Part shown: in pieces, positions 35,069 to 44,207 of the stretch
Position numbering within the stretch: position 1 is the stretch's first letter
Layout: each line of letters begins with the position of its first letter
Assembly (NCBI GenBank): GCA_040218815.1
Contig: JAVJQS010000009.1
Location: forward strand, 1 to 64,000
DNA from: JAVJQS01 sp040218815
Lineage (GTDB): Bacteria; Bacteroidota; Bacteroidia; Flavobacteriales_E; Vicingaceae
Reading direction: 5' to 3'
Length of the DNA stretch: 64,000 bases
Position numbers and translations under genes: made by a program
Notes under the pieces: generated by a model
Database searches by the model: none
What the model saw: only the letters and a program-made list of their open reading frames with translations
What the model was told of the DNA's origin: nothing

Positions 35069-36388
35069 ATGCAACTTTTTAAATTAACATCAACCATTGC
35101 TTTTATTGCATTGTTTGTGATTTCTTGTGATAAAAATTCAACTCAAGAAAAAATAGTTTCTGTTGATGATCTCCACCATTGGAACATCACATTAGAGGAA
35201 GCAATTGTAAATGACTTTTTCTCACCTCCGGTAGCAGCGAGGATCTATACATATGCCAACATTGCAGCTTATGAAGTTTTATCACAAACGGATAGTTCTT
35301 ATAAGCGGTTTTCTTCATTTTATTCAGATTTAAATCTGCCAGAACCAAAAGCCGAGAACATCGATCAAGAACTTGCTTCAATTTTCGCATTTTATCATAC
35401 GGGAAATCGACTTGTTTATTCAACGAATATCCTTAAAAATGAAATGGACACCTTTCGATTAAAGTTGCAAAAAATGAAAACCGATGAGCAGCGTATTAGT
35501 CAATCAGAAAAATATGGCAAATTGATAGCAGATTCAATAATCGCTTGGAGCGCTAAGGATATGTATAGAGAAAGCCGTTCATTTCCAAAATATAATCTAG
35601 TAGATCAAGAAGATGGTTGGACACCTACACCACCTGATTATGCAGATGCATTAGAGCCGCATTGGAGTAAAATCCGTGCTTTCACTTTAGATTCAGCCCA
35701 ACAGTTTAGACCAGAAGCTCCCACCAAGTATGATATGGATACAAGTAGCCAGTTTTATAAGGAACTAATGACTGTGTATCATGCCATTGAAAATAATGAT
35801 GAGGAAAGAGTATCTATCGCTAAATTTTGGGATTGTAATCCATTAGTTATGAAGCACCAAGGACATGTTACTTTTGCAGAAAAAAAGTTAACTCCTGGGG
35901 GTCATTGGGAGAATATCGCAAGAATTGCAATGAAGGCGAATAATTTTGGAATACTCGAATCATCTTATACTTATGTCATGGTTTCAGTAGCCCTTCACGA
36001 AGGATTTATAAGTTGTTGGGATGAAAAGTACCATAGAAATTATATTCGTCCTGTAACGGTTATTCAAAAATACATTGACGAAGATTGGTCACCGATATTG
36101 TACACTCCAAACTTTCCAGAATATCCTAGCGGCCATAGTGTAGTTTCAAGTTCGGCAGCGTTTGTTTTAACTAAAATTTTTGGGAACGATTTTTCGTACA
36201 CTGATTCAACGGAAGTACCTTATGGAACTGCGCCTAGATCATTTAATTCATTTTACGAAGCTGCTGATGAAGCTGCCATTAGCAGAATGTATGGTGGAAT
36301 TCACTTTACTCCTGCTATTGAGAATGGCAAGGAGCAAGGACGAAAAGTTGGGAACCACGTTTATGAAACGCTTCAACTACGTAAGTAA
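35069..36388 (+). CDS. Vanadium-dependent haloperoxidase/PAP2-family lipoprotein
   Basis: The 439-residue protein has a lipoprotein signal (TIAFIALFVISC, then DKN). The vanadate/phosphate-binding motifs of the haloperoxidase/PAP2 superfamily are present: KYHRNYIRP (KxxxxxxRP), EYPSGHSVVSSSAAF (PSGH) and SRMYGGIHFTPA (SRxxxGxH). In the last motif Ala stands where family members have the Asp that orients the catalytic His. It may be a haloperoxidase, an acid phosphatase-like enzyme, or a derivative with altered chemistry. The next gene, a CRTAC1-like lipoprotein, starts 24 bp downstream, so the two probably work together at the envelope. Confidence 0.85.
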   Translation: MQLFKLTSTIAFIALFVISCDKNSTQEKIVSVDDLHHWNITLEEAIVNDFFSPPVAARIYTYANIAAYEVLSQTDSSYKRFSSFYSDLNLPEPKAENIDQELASIFAFYHTGNRLVYSTNILKNEMDTFRLKLQKMKTDEQRISQSEKYGKLIADSIIAWSAKDMYRESRSFPKYNLVDQEDGWTPTPPDYADALEPHWSKIRAFTLDSAQQFRPEAPTKYDMDTSSQFYKELMTVYHAIENNDEERVSIAKFWDCNPLVMKHQGHVTFAEKKLTPGGHWENIARIAMKANNFGILESSYTYVMVSVALHEGFISCWDEKYHRNYIRPVTVIQKYIDEDWSPILYTPNFPEYPSGHSVVSSSAAFVLTKIFGNDFSYTDSTEVPYGTAPRSFNSFYEAADEAAISRMYGGIHFTPAIENGKEQGRKVGNHVYETLQLRK

Positions 36389-36412
36389 AAACACATAATA
36401 TCATTTTTAGGT

Positions 36413-39400
36413 ATGAATTCAGTATTAAAACTCACCTGTTTTATTTGTTTAGTAGTTTTTTTAGCTGCTTGTGATAACAAAGAAAAGTCTGTAAAGAAAA
36501 AAGAAGTAGTAGCTAAAGCAGAAAAAAAGGAAGAACCTTTATTTAAGCTTATTCCGCCTGATCAATCCGGAATTAAATTTAAAAATTTAGTTCCTGAAAC
36601 TAAAAACATGAATATTCTCTCTTACGAATATTTATATAATGGGGGAGGTGTTGCTGTTGGAGATGTAAATAATGATGGCTTAGTTGATCTCTTTTTCTCA
36701 GGCCCCGTTGTTGGAGGAAGGTTATACTTAAATCAAGGAAATTTAAAGTTCAGAGACATTACAAATCAAGCTGAAATTTCTACGCTACCATTTAGTACTG
36801 GAGTTTCAATGGTCGACATAAATGAGGATGGATTTTTAGATATTTATGTATGTAGGTCGGCATCAAACGATCCAGATATTCGAGCAAATATACTATTGAT
36901 TAATAATCAAGATTTAACTTTTACTGATAGAGCAGCAGAATATGGATTAAACGATAAAAGCTACTCCAACTATGCAAGTTTCTTTGACTATGATAGAGAT
37001 GGTGATTTGGATTTGTTTTTACTCAATCATCGTTTTGACTTTAAATCATCAGTGGATCTTAGAACACATAATTATAATTCCGCAAAAAGTAAAAAGTTTG
37101 AATTCACGAGTGACAGGCTTTATAGAAATGATGGCAATAAAAAATTTACTGATGTTACCAAAGCAGCAGGTCTGCAAAATAGCACCTATGGGCTTAGTGT
37201 AACAGCTTCTGATATAAATGGAGATGGATGGGTCGATTTGTTTGTAGCAAATGATTATGCAGATAAGGACCACTTATACATCAACAACAAAAATGGAACC
37301 TTTACTGATAAAGCTGAAGAAATGTTATTTCACTCCAGTAAAAATGCTATGGGTTCCGATGTAGCAGATTTTAATAACGATGGCTTAGTTGATATTATTA
37401 ATCTAGACATGATTGCAGAAGATAACTATCGTCAAAAGCAGCTGAAATCTCAAACGCCTTACGACTTATACCATATGATGGTTGAAGAAGGATATTCTCA
37501 TCAAATTATGCGAAATACCCTCCAGTTGAATAATGGAGATGGAACATTTAGTGAAATCGGACAGTTGGCTGGAATTTCTCACACAGATTGGAGTTGGACA
37601 CCCTTATTAGCTGATTTTGATAATGATGGATTCAAAGACTTATATATAACAAATGGCTATTACAGAGATGTGCATGATTTAGATTTTATTAAGTATACCT
37701 CAAATGAAATAATTCAGAAAGCAGGTGGATTGCCAAATGTTGATGAATTGGAAATGGTGAAGAAAATGAATTCTGTGCCTATTCAAAATTATATTTATAA
37801 AAACAATGGGGACCTTACTTTTAGCGATAAGACATTGAATTGGGGGATGAACGAAACCTCTTTTTCAAATGGGGCAGTTTACACTGATCTAGATTTGGAC
37901 GGTGATTTGGATATTGTTGTCAATAATTTTAATACCCAGCCATTTCTTTATGAAAACAGAACCAATAAAATTTTAAAAGAAAATAATTATGTCTCCGTTA
38001 GTCTTAAAGGGCCAAAAGACAATCCCCATGGTGTTGGAGCAACCATTAGACTCATCTCAGGTGATTCCAAACAGTTTCAATATAGCTCACCTTATAGAGG
38101 TTATTTCAGTTCTGTTGACCCTTCAGTTCATTTTGGGCTAGGCAAATCAGACAATGCGAAGCTAATTGTTGAATGGCCAGATGGTAAGATAAATAAACTT
38201 GAGCAAGTTGAAATAAATAAAAAGATTGAGGTGGCATATAGCGATGCTAAGAATATAAAATTAAATGAAAACGAACAAGTTGAAGAGCTATTTACCGAAG
38301 TAAAAAGCAACTTTCAGCCTACATTCAAGCATAGTGAAAATGATTTTATTGACTTTAAAAGAGAGCCATTACTGGAGCATATGTTATCTAATAAAGGCCC
38401 CTTTTTAACGAAAGGAGATGTAAATGGTGACCAATTAGAAGATCTTTATATTGGTGGAGCGCACAAACAAGCAGGGGTGCTTTATATTCAGCGAGACAAT
38501 GGCAAGTTTGTAAAAAAGATTACTTCAGATTTTGAAAAAGATGCTGATTATGAAGATGGGCACAGTGTATTTTTTGATGCAGACAATGACGGTGATAAGG
38601 ACTTGTATGTTGTAAGTGGAGGATATGAATTTGAAATCAACTCAGCGAATTACCTCGATCGAATTTATATAAATGATGGAGCTGGAAACTTTAAAAGAGA
38701 TACGAATAGAATACCACCCATTAAAGAAAATGGGCTTTCATTAGTTGCTGAAGATTTTGATATGGACGGAGATATTGATCTCTTTATTGGTGGAAATGTT
38801 TTACCGGGATTTTATCCGAAGCCAGCAAAAAGTTATGTTTTGATAAATAAAAATGGTGTTTTTGAAGAAGACGATACTTGGCTTCCTGATGGTGGTAGAT
38901 TGGGAAATATAAATGATGTTGTAAGTATAGATATTGATCAGGACAAAAAGAATGAATTAGTAATAGCTGGCGAATGGATGCCAATTACTGTTTTCAGTAT
39001 ACAAAAAAATAAATTTGTCAATGAGACGAAAAAATTTGGCTTAATAAATTCATCAGGTTGGTGGAATACCTTGGCTTTTAAGGATATGGACAATGATGGA
39101 GATTTGGATTTCATTGCAGGAAATAGAGGGAATAATTCCTTTTATAAAGCTTCTGAAAATAAGCCAGCTAAAATTTATGCTGTAGATCTTGATGGTAATG
39201 GGAGTATTGAAGCAATTCCATTTTACTATTTTAAAGACGGGGAGAGTCATCCTAAGCACTTATTAGATGAACTTATTGCCCAATATCCAGCTGCAAGAGG
39301 AAGATTTCCAAAATACGATGATTATTCGAAGTCAACGGTATTTGATCTATTTTCAGATGATGAGTTGAATAAAAGTTATAAGCTGGAAGTAAAAACGTTT

Positions 39401-39784
39401 AGTACTTCTTATTTTGAGAATACGGGGAATACTTCTTTTAAAAGAATTGACCTACCAGTTATGGCTCAGATCTCTGAAGTTCATGGTATCTTAATTGAAG
39501 ATTTCAATCAAGATAACAATCAGGATGTAATTTTGGTAGGCAATAATTTTGGAACCGATGTAGAGATGGGTAGAAGTGATGCAAGCATTGGATGCTTATT
39601 AGTAGGAGATGGGAAAGGCAATTTTAACTACATTCCTAATAACAAAACTGGTTTCAAAGTAATTGGTGATGCTCGGGGAGCACATAAAGTAGGCCCTAAG
39701 GATGAGCCGCTAATCTTGATTTTGAAAAATAACCAGCCTCCAAGCTTCTTTAGCTTTAAGAATGCACTGAAAAATCCTTCTTGA
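36413..39784 (+). CDS. CRTAC1-like lipoprotein with VCBS/FG-GAP repeats and ASPIC/UnbV domain
   Basis: The 1123-residue protein has a lipobox (CFICLVVFLAAC, then DNK). Repeats with the calcium-binding pattern DxNxDGxxD occur throughout (GDVNNDGLVDLFFSG, DINGDGWVDLFVAND, DFDNDGFKDLYITNG), forming beta-propellers. An ASPIC/UnbV domain lies at ~526-610 (NPHGVGATIRLISG, YFSSVDPSVHFGLG). A second set of repeats follows (~655-1110), so the protein looks like two propellers separated by the UnbV domain. It lies 24 bp after the haloperoxidase-like gene and is likely co-transcribed. Function is unknown; calcium-dependent surface binding is plausible. Confidence 0.9.
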   Translation: MNSVLKLTCFICLVVFLAACDNKEKSVKKKEVVAKAEKKEEPLFKLIPPDQSGIKFKNLVPETKNMNILSYEYLYNGGGVAVGDVNNDGLVDLFFSGPVVGGRLYLNQGNLKFRDITNQAEISTLPFSTGVSMVDINEDGFLDIYVCRSASNDPDIRANILLINNQDLTFTDRAAEYGLNDKSYSNYASFFDYDRDGDLDLFLLNHRFDFKSSVDLRTHNYNSAKSKKFEFTSDRLYRNDGNKKFTDVTKAAGLQNSTYGLSVTASDINGDGWVDLFVANDYADKDHLYINNKNGTFTDKAEEMLFHSSKNAMGSDVADFNNDGLVDIINLDMIAEDNYRQKQLKSQTPYDLYHMMVEEGYSHQIMRNTLQLNNGDGTFSEIGQLAGISHTDWSWTPLLADFDNDGFKDLYITNGYYRDVHDLDFIKYTSNEIIQKAGGLPNVDELEMVKKMNSVPIQNYIYKNNGDLTFSDKTLNWGMNETSFSNGAVYTDLDLDGDLDIVVNNFNTQPFLYENRTNKILKENNYVSVSLKGPKDNPHGVGATIRLISGDSKQFQYSSPYRGYFSSVDPSVHFGLGKSDNAKLIVEWPDGKINKLEQVEINKKIEVAYSDAKNIKLNENEQVEELFTEVKSNFQPTFKHSENDFIDFKREPLLEHMLSNKGPFLTKGDVNGDQLEDLYIGGAHKQAGVLYIQRDNGKFVKKITSDFEKDADYEDGHSVFFDADNDGDKDLYVVSGGYEFEINSANYLDRIYINDGAGNFKRDTNRIPPIKENGLSLVAEDFDMDGDIDLFIGGNVLPGFYPKPAKSYVLINKNGVFEEDDTWLPDGGRLGNINDVVSIDIDQDKKNELVIAGEWMPITVFSIQKNKFVNETKKFGLINSSGWWNTLAFKDMDNDGDLDFIAGNRGNNSFYKASENKPAKIYAVDLDGNGSIEAIPFYYFKDGESHPKHLLDELIAQYPAARGRFPKYDDYSKSTVFDLFSDDELNKSYKLEVKTFSTSYFENTGNTSFKRIDLPVMAQISEVHGILIEDFNQDNNQDVILVGNNFGTDVEMGRSDASIGCLLVGDGKGNFNYIPNNKTGFKVIGDARGAHKVGPKDEPLILILKNNQPPSFFSFKNALKNPS

Positions 39785-39900
39785 ATTTAATCAGCCTTAA
39801 AGAAAAGACAGGAAAATCGCGTTTGTCAGCAGCATGAATTAATGCAGTTTTAATCAATGTGAATGATATGCTTATTAGCAAAATCAACTATAACACTTCA

Positions 39901-40899
39901 CTATTCTCGGTTATCCTTTACTCCAAATTGATACTGAAAGCCTACTGCAATTACATATTTAAATTGCGTTCTAGGTCCTATAATGGGTTCGCCATCCTCT
40001 AGTTTTTGTGATCCATCATCATTCAATTCTTGGATATCAATGTCGTGGTCATATATTAAGGAGGTGCTGACAGAAGCAGTAATGAAATCATTTACCTTCA
40101 TGCTTAGCAAGTTATCCCAATTTACATCAATATGATCAGGGTCTTCAGCGTAGTTTGAGAATAAATTTAAATTGGTGGTAAAGGTCACATTTTTAACAAC
40201 TGGTGTGGTATACATTGCTCTCAAATATCCACCATATTCTAGACGTGTAGTGCTTCCATCTTTAGTTTTAATAGAATCGTTAGGAAATTGGTATTCAGCA
40301 GCATCAACACCAAAGGCACCTTGGTCTGCTAATGTTTGATTGTTTACAACAGTTAGTTTTGCTGTCAAAGGAGATATGAATAAAGTTAGCTTATTTCCTC
40401 TTTTGTAATCCATACCTAATGCGCCTAAGAAGTATCCTGGAGCCATAAAGTCTGAGATTAGAACTGAATCATTGGGGAAGTTATATCCTGGAGCAAACTG
40501 AGACCTGAAGTTAGCCAAGCCTGCATAGTACCAATTTTTTGAAGCCTTACGTCCATATTTAGAAGTGAATTCAATTTTGTCATCTGATTTAATAAAGTCC
40601 CCATCTCCTTGCTTCACGATGCCGTAGCCTAAGTCTAAGTAATTATCCCAGGTGTTTTTTCCTTTTTTGTAATGAGCAAAGAAACTCGTCATTGAGTTTA
40701 ACGAAATGGAACTAAGTCCACCTGCTGCCCAATTATTCAATGAGACCTGTGAAAAAGTTGCACCAATAACTCCTCCAGTTCTCCAACCATCTGGAATGGT
40801 ATCTGCAACTTTATTTTTAAGTTGACTTTCTTTTTCAGCTACTTGAGCAACAGCATTAAGACTAACAAAACAGCCAAGGAAGAAAATAATTTTTTTCAT
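39901..40899 (-). CDS. DUF3078 family predicted outer-membrane protein
   Basis: The 332-residue protein (start ATG 40899) has a signal peptide (IIFFLGCFVSLNAVAQ). The N-terminal block GWRTGGVIGATFSQVSLNNW, then AAGGLSSISLNSMTSFFA and KNTWDNYLDLGYGIVKQG, is the recognisable DUF3078 pattern. Repeated strands such as FKYVIAVGFQYQFGVK at the end fit a beta-barrel. Its biological role is unknown. It follows the MscS gene by 32 bp on the same strand, so it is probably transcribed from the promoter upstream of MscS. Confidence 0.85.
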   Translation of the reverse strand: MKKIIFFLGCFVSLNAVAQVAEKESQLKNKVADTIPDGWRTGGVIGATFSQVSLNNWAAGGLSSISLNSMTSFFAHYKKGKNTWDNYLDLGYGIVKQGDGDFIKSDDKIEFTSKYGRKASKNWYYAGLANFRSQFAPGYNFPNDSVLISDFMAPGYFLGALGMDYKRGNKLTLFISPLTAKLTVVNNQTLADQGAFGVDAAEYQFPNDSIKTKDGSTTRLEYGGYLRAMYTTPVVKNVTFTTNLNLFSNYAEDPDHIDVNWDNLLSMKVNDFITASVSTSLIYDHDIDIQELNDDGSQKLEDGEPIIGPRTQFKYVIAVGFQYQFGVKDNRE

Positions 40900-40931
40900 A
40901 ATCAAAACGGAATGTGGATTTAGAGAGTGAT

Positions 40932-41750
40932 TTAATTTTCTTTGTGCATGTGAACGTCCATTTGTGGGAATGGAATATTAATGCCCTCCTTATTAAAAGC
41001 ATTATATACTTTTTCCATGGTTTCCATTTTCACTGCCCAGTAATCGCCCGAGTTTAACCAAACTCTTGTGGCTAAATTAACTGAACTATCTGCCAACTCA
41101 CTCACTTTCACAAAAATTTCGGGATCTTTAAAAACACGCTCATCGGCTGATAAAATGTCCACTAATATTTTTCTTGCCTTGTCTATATCATCGCCATAGC
41201 CAATTCCAAATGACCAATCACATCTTCTAGTTGGTTCTGTTGAATAGTTTGTCATTGCTCCTGTAGATAAACCTCCATTTGGAATAATGATTGTTTTATT
41301 ATCAGGCGTTTTTAAGATGGTATTGAAGATCTGAATAGATGACACAGTTCCACTATATCCTTGAGCATCAATATAGTCGCCTACTTTAAATGGTTTTAAT
41401 ATCAATAGAATTACACCACCTGCAAAATTTTGAAGTGTTCCTGAAAGTGCTAAACCAACGGCCAAACCAACTGCTCCAATAATTGCAACAAATGAGGTCA
41501 TGGCGATGCCTACCATGCTCAAAACTGAAATGATTAGAAATATTTTAAGACCAGTAGATATTAAGCCAAGTAAAAAAGGGCGAAGAGAGGGATCTATATC
41601 TCTTTTTTCAAAGCCTTTTTTTATTCCATTTGTGATTGCTTTTATCACCCATAGGCCAATTATAAGGGTTATAATTGCACCAATTAAACGTGGACCATAT
41701 TCCAAGGCCAGTTCTTTAAATTGGTCTGAGTATTTGCTAATATCTTCCAT
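40932..41750 (-). CDS. Small-conductance mechanosensitive ion channel (MscS family)
   Basis: The 272-residue protein has three transmembrane helices (LIGAIITLIIGLWVI; LISTGLKIFLIISVLSMVGI; the pore helix FVAIIGAVGLAVGLALSGTL, then QNFAGG). The MscS beta domain follows with FKVGDYIDAQGYSGTVSSIQ and TIIIPNGGLSTGAMTNYS. Length matches E. coli MscS (286). It opens under membrane tension to release solutes during hypo-osmotic shock. A well-spaced promoter lies just upstream. Confidence 0.93.
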   Translation of the reverse strand: MEDISKYSDQFKELALEYGPRLIGAIITLIIGLWVIKAITNGIKKGFEKRDIDPSLRPFLLGLISTGLKIFLIISVLSMVGIAMTSFVAIIGAVGLAVGLALSGTLQNFAGGVILLILKPFKVGDYIDAQGYSGTVSSIQIFNTILKTPDNKTIIIPNGGLSTGAMTNYSTEPTRRCDWSFGIGYGDDIDKARKILVDILSADERVFKDPEIFVKVSELADSSVNLATRVWLNSGDYWAVKMETMEKVYNAFNKEGINIPFPQMDVHMHKEN

Positions 41751-41781
41751 AACAGTTTATTAAAGTTAAAGTTTTGAACAA

Positions 41782-41811
41782 CAAAAATAGATTAAATGTT
41801 AAGTTCTGCAA
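41782..41811 (-). promoter_or_regulatory. Bacteroidota-type promoter of mscS-DUF3078
   Basis: Minus strand TTG (41809-41811), 19-bp spacer, TATTTTTG (41782-41789), 31 bases before the ATG. Both elements and spacing fit the consensus. Confidence 0.65.
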
Positions 41812-41846
41812 GTCTCAACACATTAAGTTCCACTTAATTTTATTCA

Positions 41847-43097
41847 ATGAATAGGTACCTAATTCTTTTCTTATTTCTCCTCATTATTCTTTTAGTAGAA
41901 TTTTATGCTTTTCAAGGCATAAAAACCTTAGTAACACATAGCAGTGAAATCCTCCAAAAGACAGTAAAATATATCTACTTTTCGATTACCCTATTAGTAC
42001 TTGTTGCCTTTTTAATTTACAACTTCGGAAACCCAGATGCGATTGGAAAACATACACGAACCTTTCTGCTTTCTTTGGTATTTATAAACGTATTGGCTAA
42101 AATTTTAGCTGTAGTGTTTGTATTGATAGATGACCTTCAAAGGGGAGTAAGATGGATTGTAAAAAAATTGGCTAATCCAGAGCAGTTTACTCAAGATGGT
42201 TCTGGAATTAGTCGCTCAAAATTTTTAGCGACTACTGGAATAATTGTAGCAGCTGCGCCTGTTGTTTCATTGAGCTGGGGCATAATCAGTGGAGCTCATG
42301 ATTATCGAGTTCGAAGAATAAAAGTCCCAATAAAAGGGCTACCCAAAGAGTTAGATGGTATTAAAATAGGTCAATTGTCCGATATTCATTCCGGTAGTTT
42401 TTGGAACAAAACTGCGGTAAAGGGGGGAGTTGAATTGCTTGAGAAAGAAAAAGTGGATTTGGCCTTATTTACTGGTGATCTAGTGAATAACAAGGCAACA
42501 GAGATGCAAGAGTGGGGCAGCATTTTTTCTAAAATAAAAGCTCCTTTAGGAGTTTACTCCATTTTTGGCAACCATGATTATGGCGATTATGTAGATTGGG
42601 GGTCAGCGCAAGCAAAGCGTAAAAACTTACAAGAACTTGCAATTATTGAGAAGAACATGGGTTGGCAATTACTCAATAATGAACATCGAATATTGGAAAT
42701 TGATGGTGAAAAACTGGGCTTAGTTGGCGTAGAGAATTGGAGTGCTAAAAGTAGATTCCCAAAATATGGAAATTTAAAAACTGCCATGCAGAATATGGAA
42801 GAAACAGCTACAACTATATTACTTTCACATGACCCAAGTCATTGGCAAGCGGAGGTGGTTGGTCAACACCCACGAATTGACTTAACATTATCTGGCCATA
42901 CTCATGGAATGCAATTTGGAGTAGATATTCCCGGGTTTAAGTGGAGTCCGGTACAGTATGTTTACGATGAATGGGCAGGACTCTATCAATCAGCTCATCA
43001 GAACTTATATGTCAACCGTGGTTTTGGTTACATAGGCTATCCAGGGAGGGTGGGAATACTCCCTGAAATTTCAGTACTAACTTTAGAAAAAGCATAA
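41847..43097 (+). CDS. Membrane-anchored metallophosphoesterase (YkuE/YaeI-like)
   Basis: The 416-residue protein has N-terminal membrane helices (LILFLFLLIILLVEFYAFQ; YIYFSITLLVLVAFLIYNF; a third near 75-95; and ATTGIIVAAAPVVSLSWGII near 130-150). The catalytic domain has the metallophosphoesterase motifs: IGQLSDIHSG (DxH), LFTGDLVNN (GD), IFGNHDYGD (GNHD), ILLSHDPSHW and LSGHTHGMQFG (GHTH). This resembles YkuE/YaeI phosphoesterases acting on membrane lipid substrates such as UDP-diacylglucosamine-like compounds; the substrate is not proven. It is divergent from the mscS gene. Confidence 0.9.
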   Translation: MNRYLILFLFLLIILLVEFYAFQGIKTLVTHSSEILQKTVKYIYFSITLLVLVAFLIYNFGNPDAIGKHTRTFLLSLVFINVLAKILAVVFVLIDDLQRGVRWIVKKLANPEQFTQDGSGISRSKFLATTGIIVAAAPVVSLSWGIISGAHDYRVRRIKVPIKGLPKELDGIKIGQLSDIHSGSFWNKTAVKGGVELLEKEKVDLALFTGDLVNNKATEMQEWGSIFSKIKAPLGVYSIFGNHDYGDYVDWGSAQAKRKNLQELAIIEKNMGWQLLNNEHRILEIDGEKLGLVGVENWSAKSRFPKYGNLKTAMQNMEETATTILLSHDPSHWQAEVVGQHPRIDLTLSGHTHGMQFGVDIPGFKWSPVQYVYDEWAGLYQSAHQNLYVNRGFGYIGYPGRVGILPEISVLTLEKA

Positions 43098-43121
43098 TAA
43101 AATTTTAACTGTTTCTTTTAG

Positions 43122-43129
43122 TAGTTTTG
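43122..43129 (+). promoter_or_regulatory. -7 promoter element of the cytochrome/DUF5777 operon
   Basis: TAGTTTTG fits TAnnTTTG and ends 25 bases before ATG 43155. No good -33 TTG is visible, so this is tentative. Confidence 0.35.
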
Positions 43130-43154
43130 ATTATAGCTTAATATTCAAGCAATC

Positions 43155-43847
43155 ATGAAATTAACGTTTTCTATAATTCTTGTTTTACTGCTTATTGTAT
43201 CATGTGAACATGAAACAATTGAGCCAGAACAGCCTACTATAATCAACAGTGAGAGTTCTTCATGTGACTCAAACAAAGTATATTTTAAAAACGATATACT
43301 GCCAATTTTCATTTCTTCTTGTGCTTTTAGCGGCTGCCACGATGCAGGAACAGCCTCTAATGGTGTTATACTTACTAGCTATGAAAAAATTATTGAGTCC
43401 GATGTTGTAAGGCCTGGAAGACCTGACAATAGTGAACTATTTGAGCGAATTACTGAAACAGACATCAATGACCGCATGCCACTTGGAGGGGAACGTTTAC
43501 CACAGGAGCACATTGATAAAATTGAACAATGGATTTTAGATGGAGCACTTAATTCTTCTTGTAATGAGAGTAAAAATTGTGATACCACAAATGTTACATA
43601 CAGCGGAGCTATTTCAAAAATTTTAAATCAAAAATGCACAGGTTGTCACAGCGGAAATAATCCAGGAGGTGGAATAAATTTGACCGCTTATTCTGGGGTC
43701 AAAGCCATTGCAGATGATCAACGATTTTTAAATGTAGTGCTGCACGCTCCAGGTTATAAAGCGATGCCATTAGGTGGACAAATGCTACCAGAATGTGAAA
43801 TTGAGACTATCCGAATTTGGATTAATCAAGGAGCTCCAAATAATTGA
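43155..43847 (+). CDS. Two-domain cytochrome-c-like lipoprotein
   Basis: The 230-residue lipoprotein (lipobox LLIVSC, Cys17) contains two similar halves. The first has CAFSGCH (C56, C61, H62), an unusual CX4CH heme motif, followed by MPLGG at 108. The second has a normal CTGCH (C161, C164, H165) followed by MPLGG at 204. The paired CxnCH...MPLGG pattern suggests His/Met heme ligation in both. The general fold resembles the planctomycete-type cytochrome C and surface c-type domains of Bacteroidota. It starts an operon of three cytochrome-like genes with a barrel protein. Heme loading of the CX4CH site is uncertain. Confidence 0.8.
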   Translation: MKLTFSIILVLLLIVSCEHETIEPEQPTIINSESSSCDSNKVYFKNDILPIFISSCAFSGCHDAGTASNGVILTSYEKIIESDVVRPGRPDNSELFERITETDINDRMPLGGERLPQEHIDKIEQWILDGALNSSCNESKNCDTTNVTYSGAISKILNQKCTGCHSGNNPGGGINLTAYSGVKAIADDQRFLNVVLHAPGYKAMPLGGQMLPECEIETIRIWINQGAPNN

Positions 43848-43852
43848 GATAC

Positions 43853-44203
43853 ATGAAACTAATTTTACAATTATTGTTTATTTGCCTGTTAACATCATGT
43901 TATTACGACAATGAAGAGGAATTATATCCAAATGCTCCTGAATGTGACACAACAGTAGTAACATTTTCTGTTGATGTACAACCGATTATTTCAGCTTCTT
44001 GTGCAATTTCTGGCTGCCATGTTGCAGGTGGAACTGGATCTGGAAATTTTCAGACTTACAGTGGAATTAAATCAAAAGTAGACGTTGGTTCGTTTATGAA
44101 TCGCGTAATCGTTCAACAAAACATGCCTCCCAATGGAGACTTATCTTCATGCGAACTAGAACAGTTAAAAATCTGGATTGATGAAGGTGCACCTAATAAC
44201 TAA
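43853..44203 (+). CDS. Small cytochrome-c-like lipoprotein with CX4CH motif
   Basis: The 116-residue protein (start ATG 43853; an upstream TTG overlaps the previous stop) has a lipobox ending LLTSC (Cys16). A single domain has CAISGCH (C50, C55, H56), again CX4CH, and a possible distal Met in NMPPNG (91). It is clearly related to the first half of the preceding protein, including the shared ending IDEGAPNN / INQGAPNN. Both probably sit on the outer membrane or periplasmic face and carry electrons, if heme is attached. Confidence 0.78.
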   Translation: MKLILQLLFICLLTSCYYDNEEELYPNAPECDTTVVTFSVDVQPIISASCAISGCHVAGGTGSGNFQTYSGIKSKVDVGSFMNRVIVQQNMPPNGDLSSCELEQLKIWIDEGAPNN

Positions 44204-44207
44204 GCTA

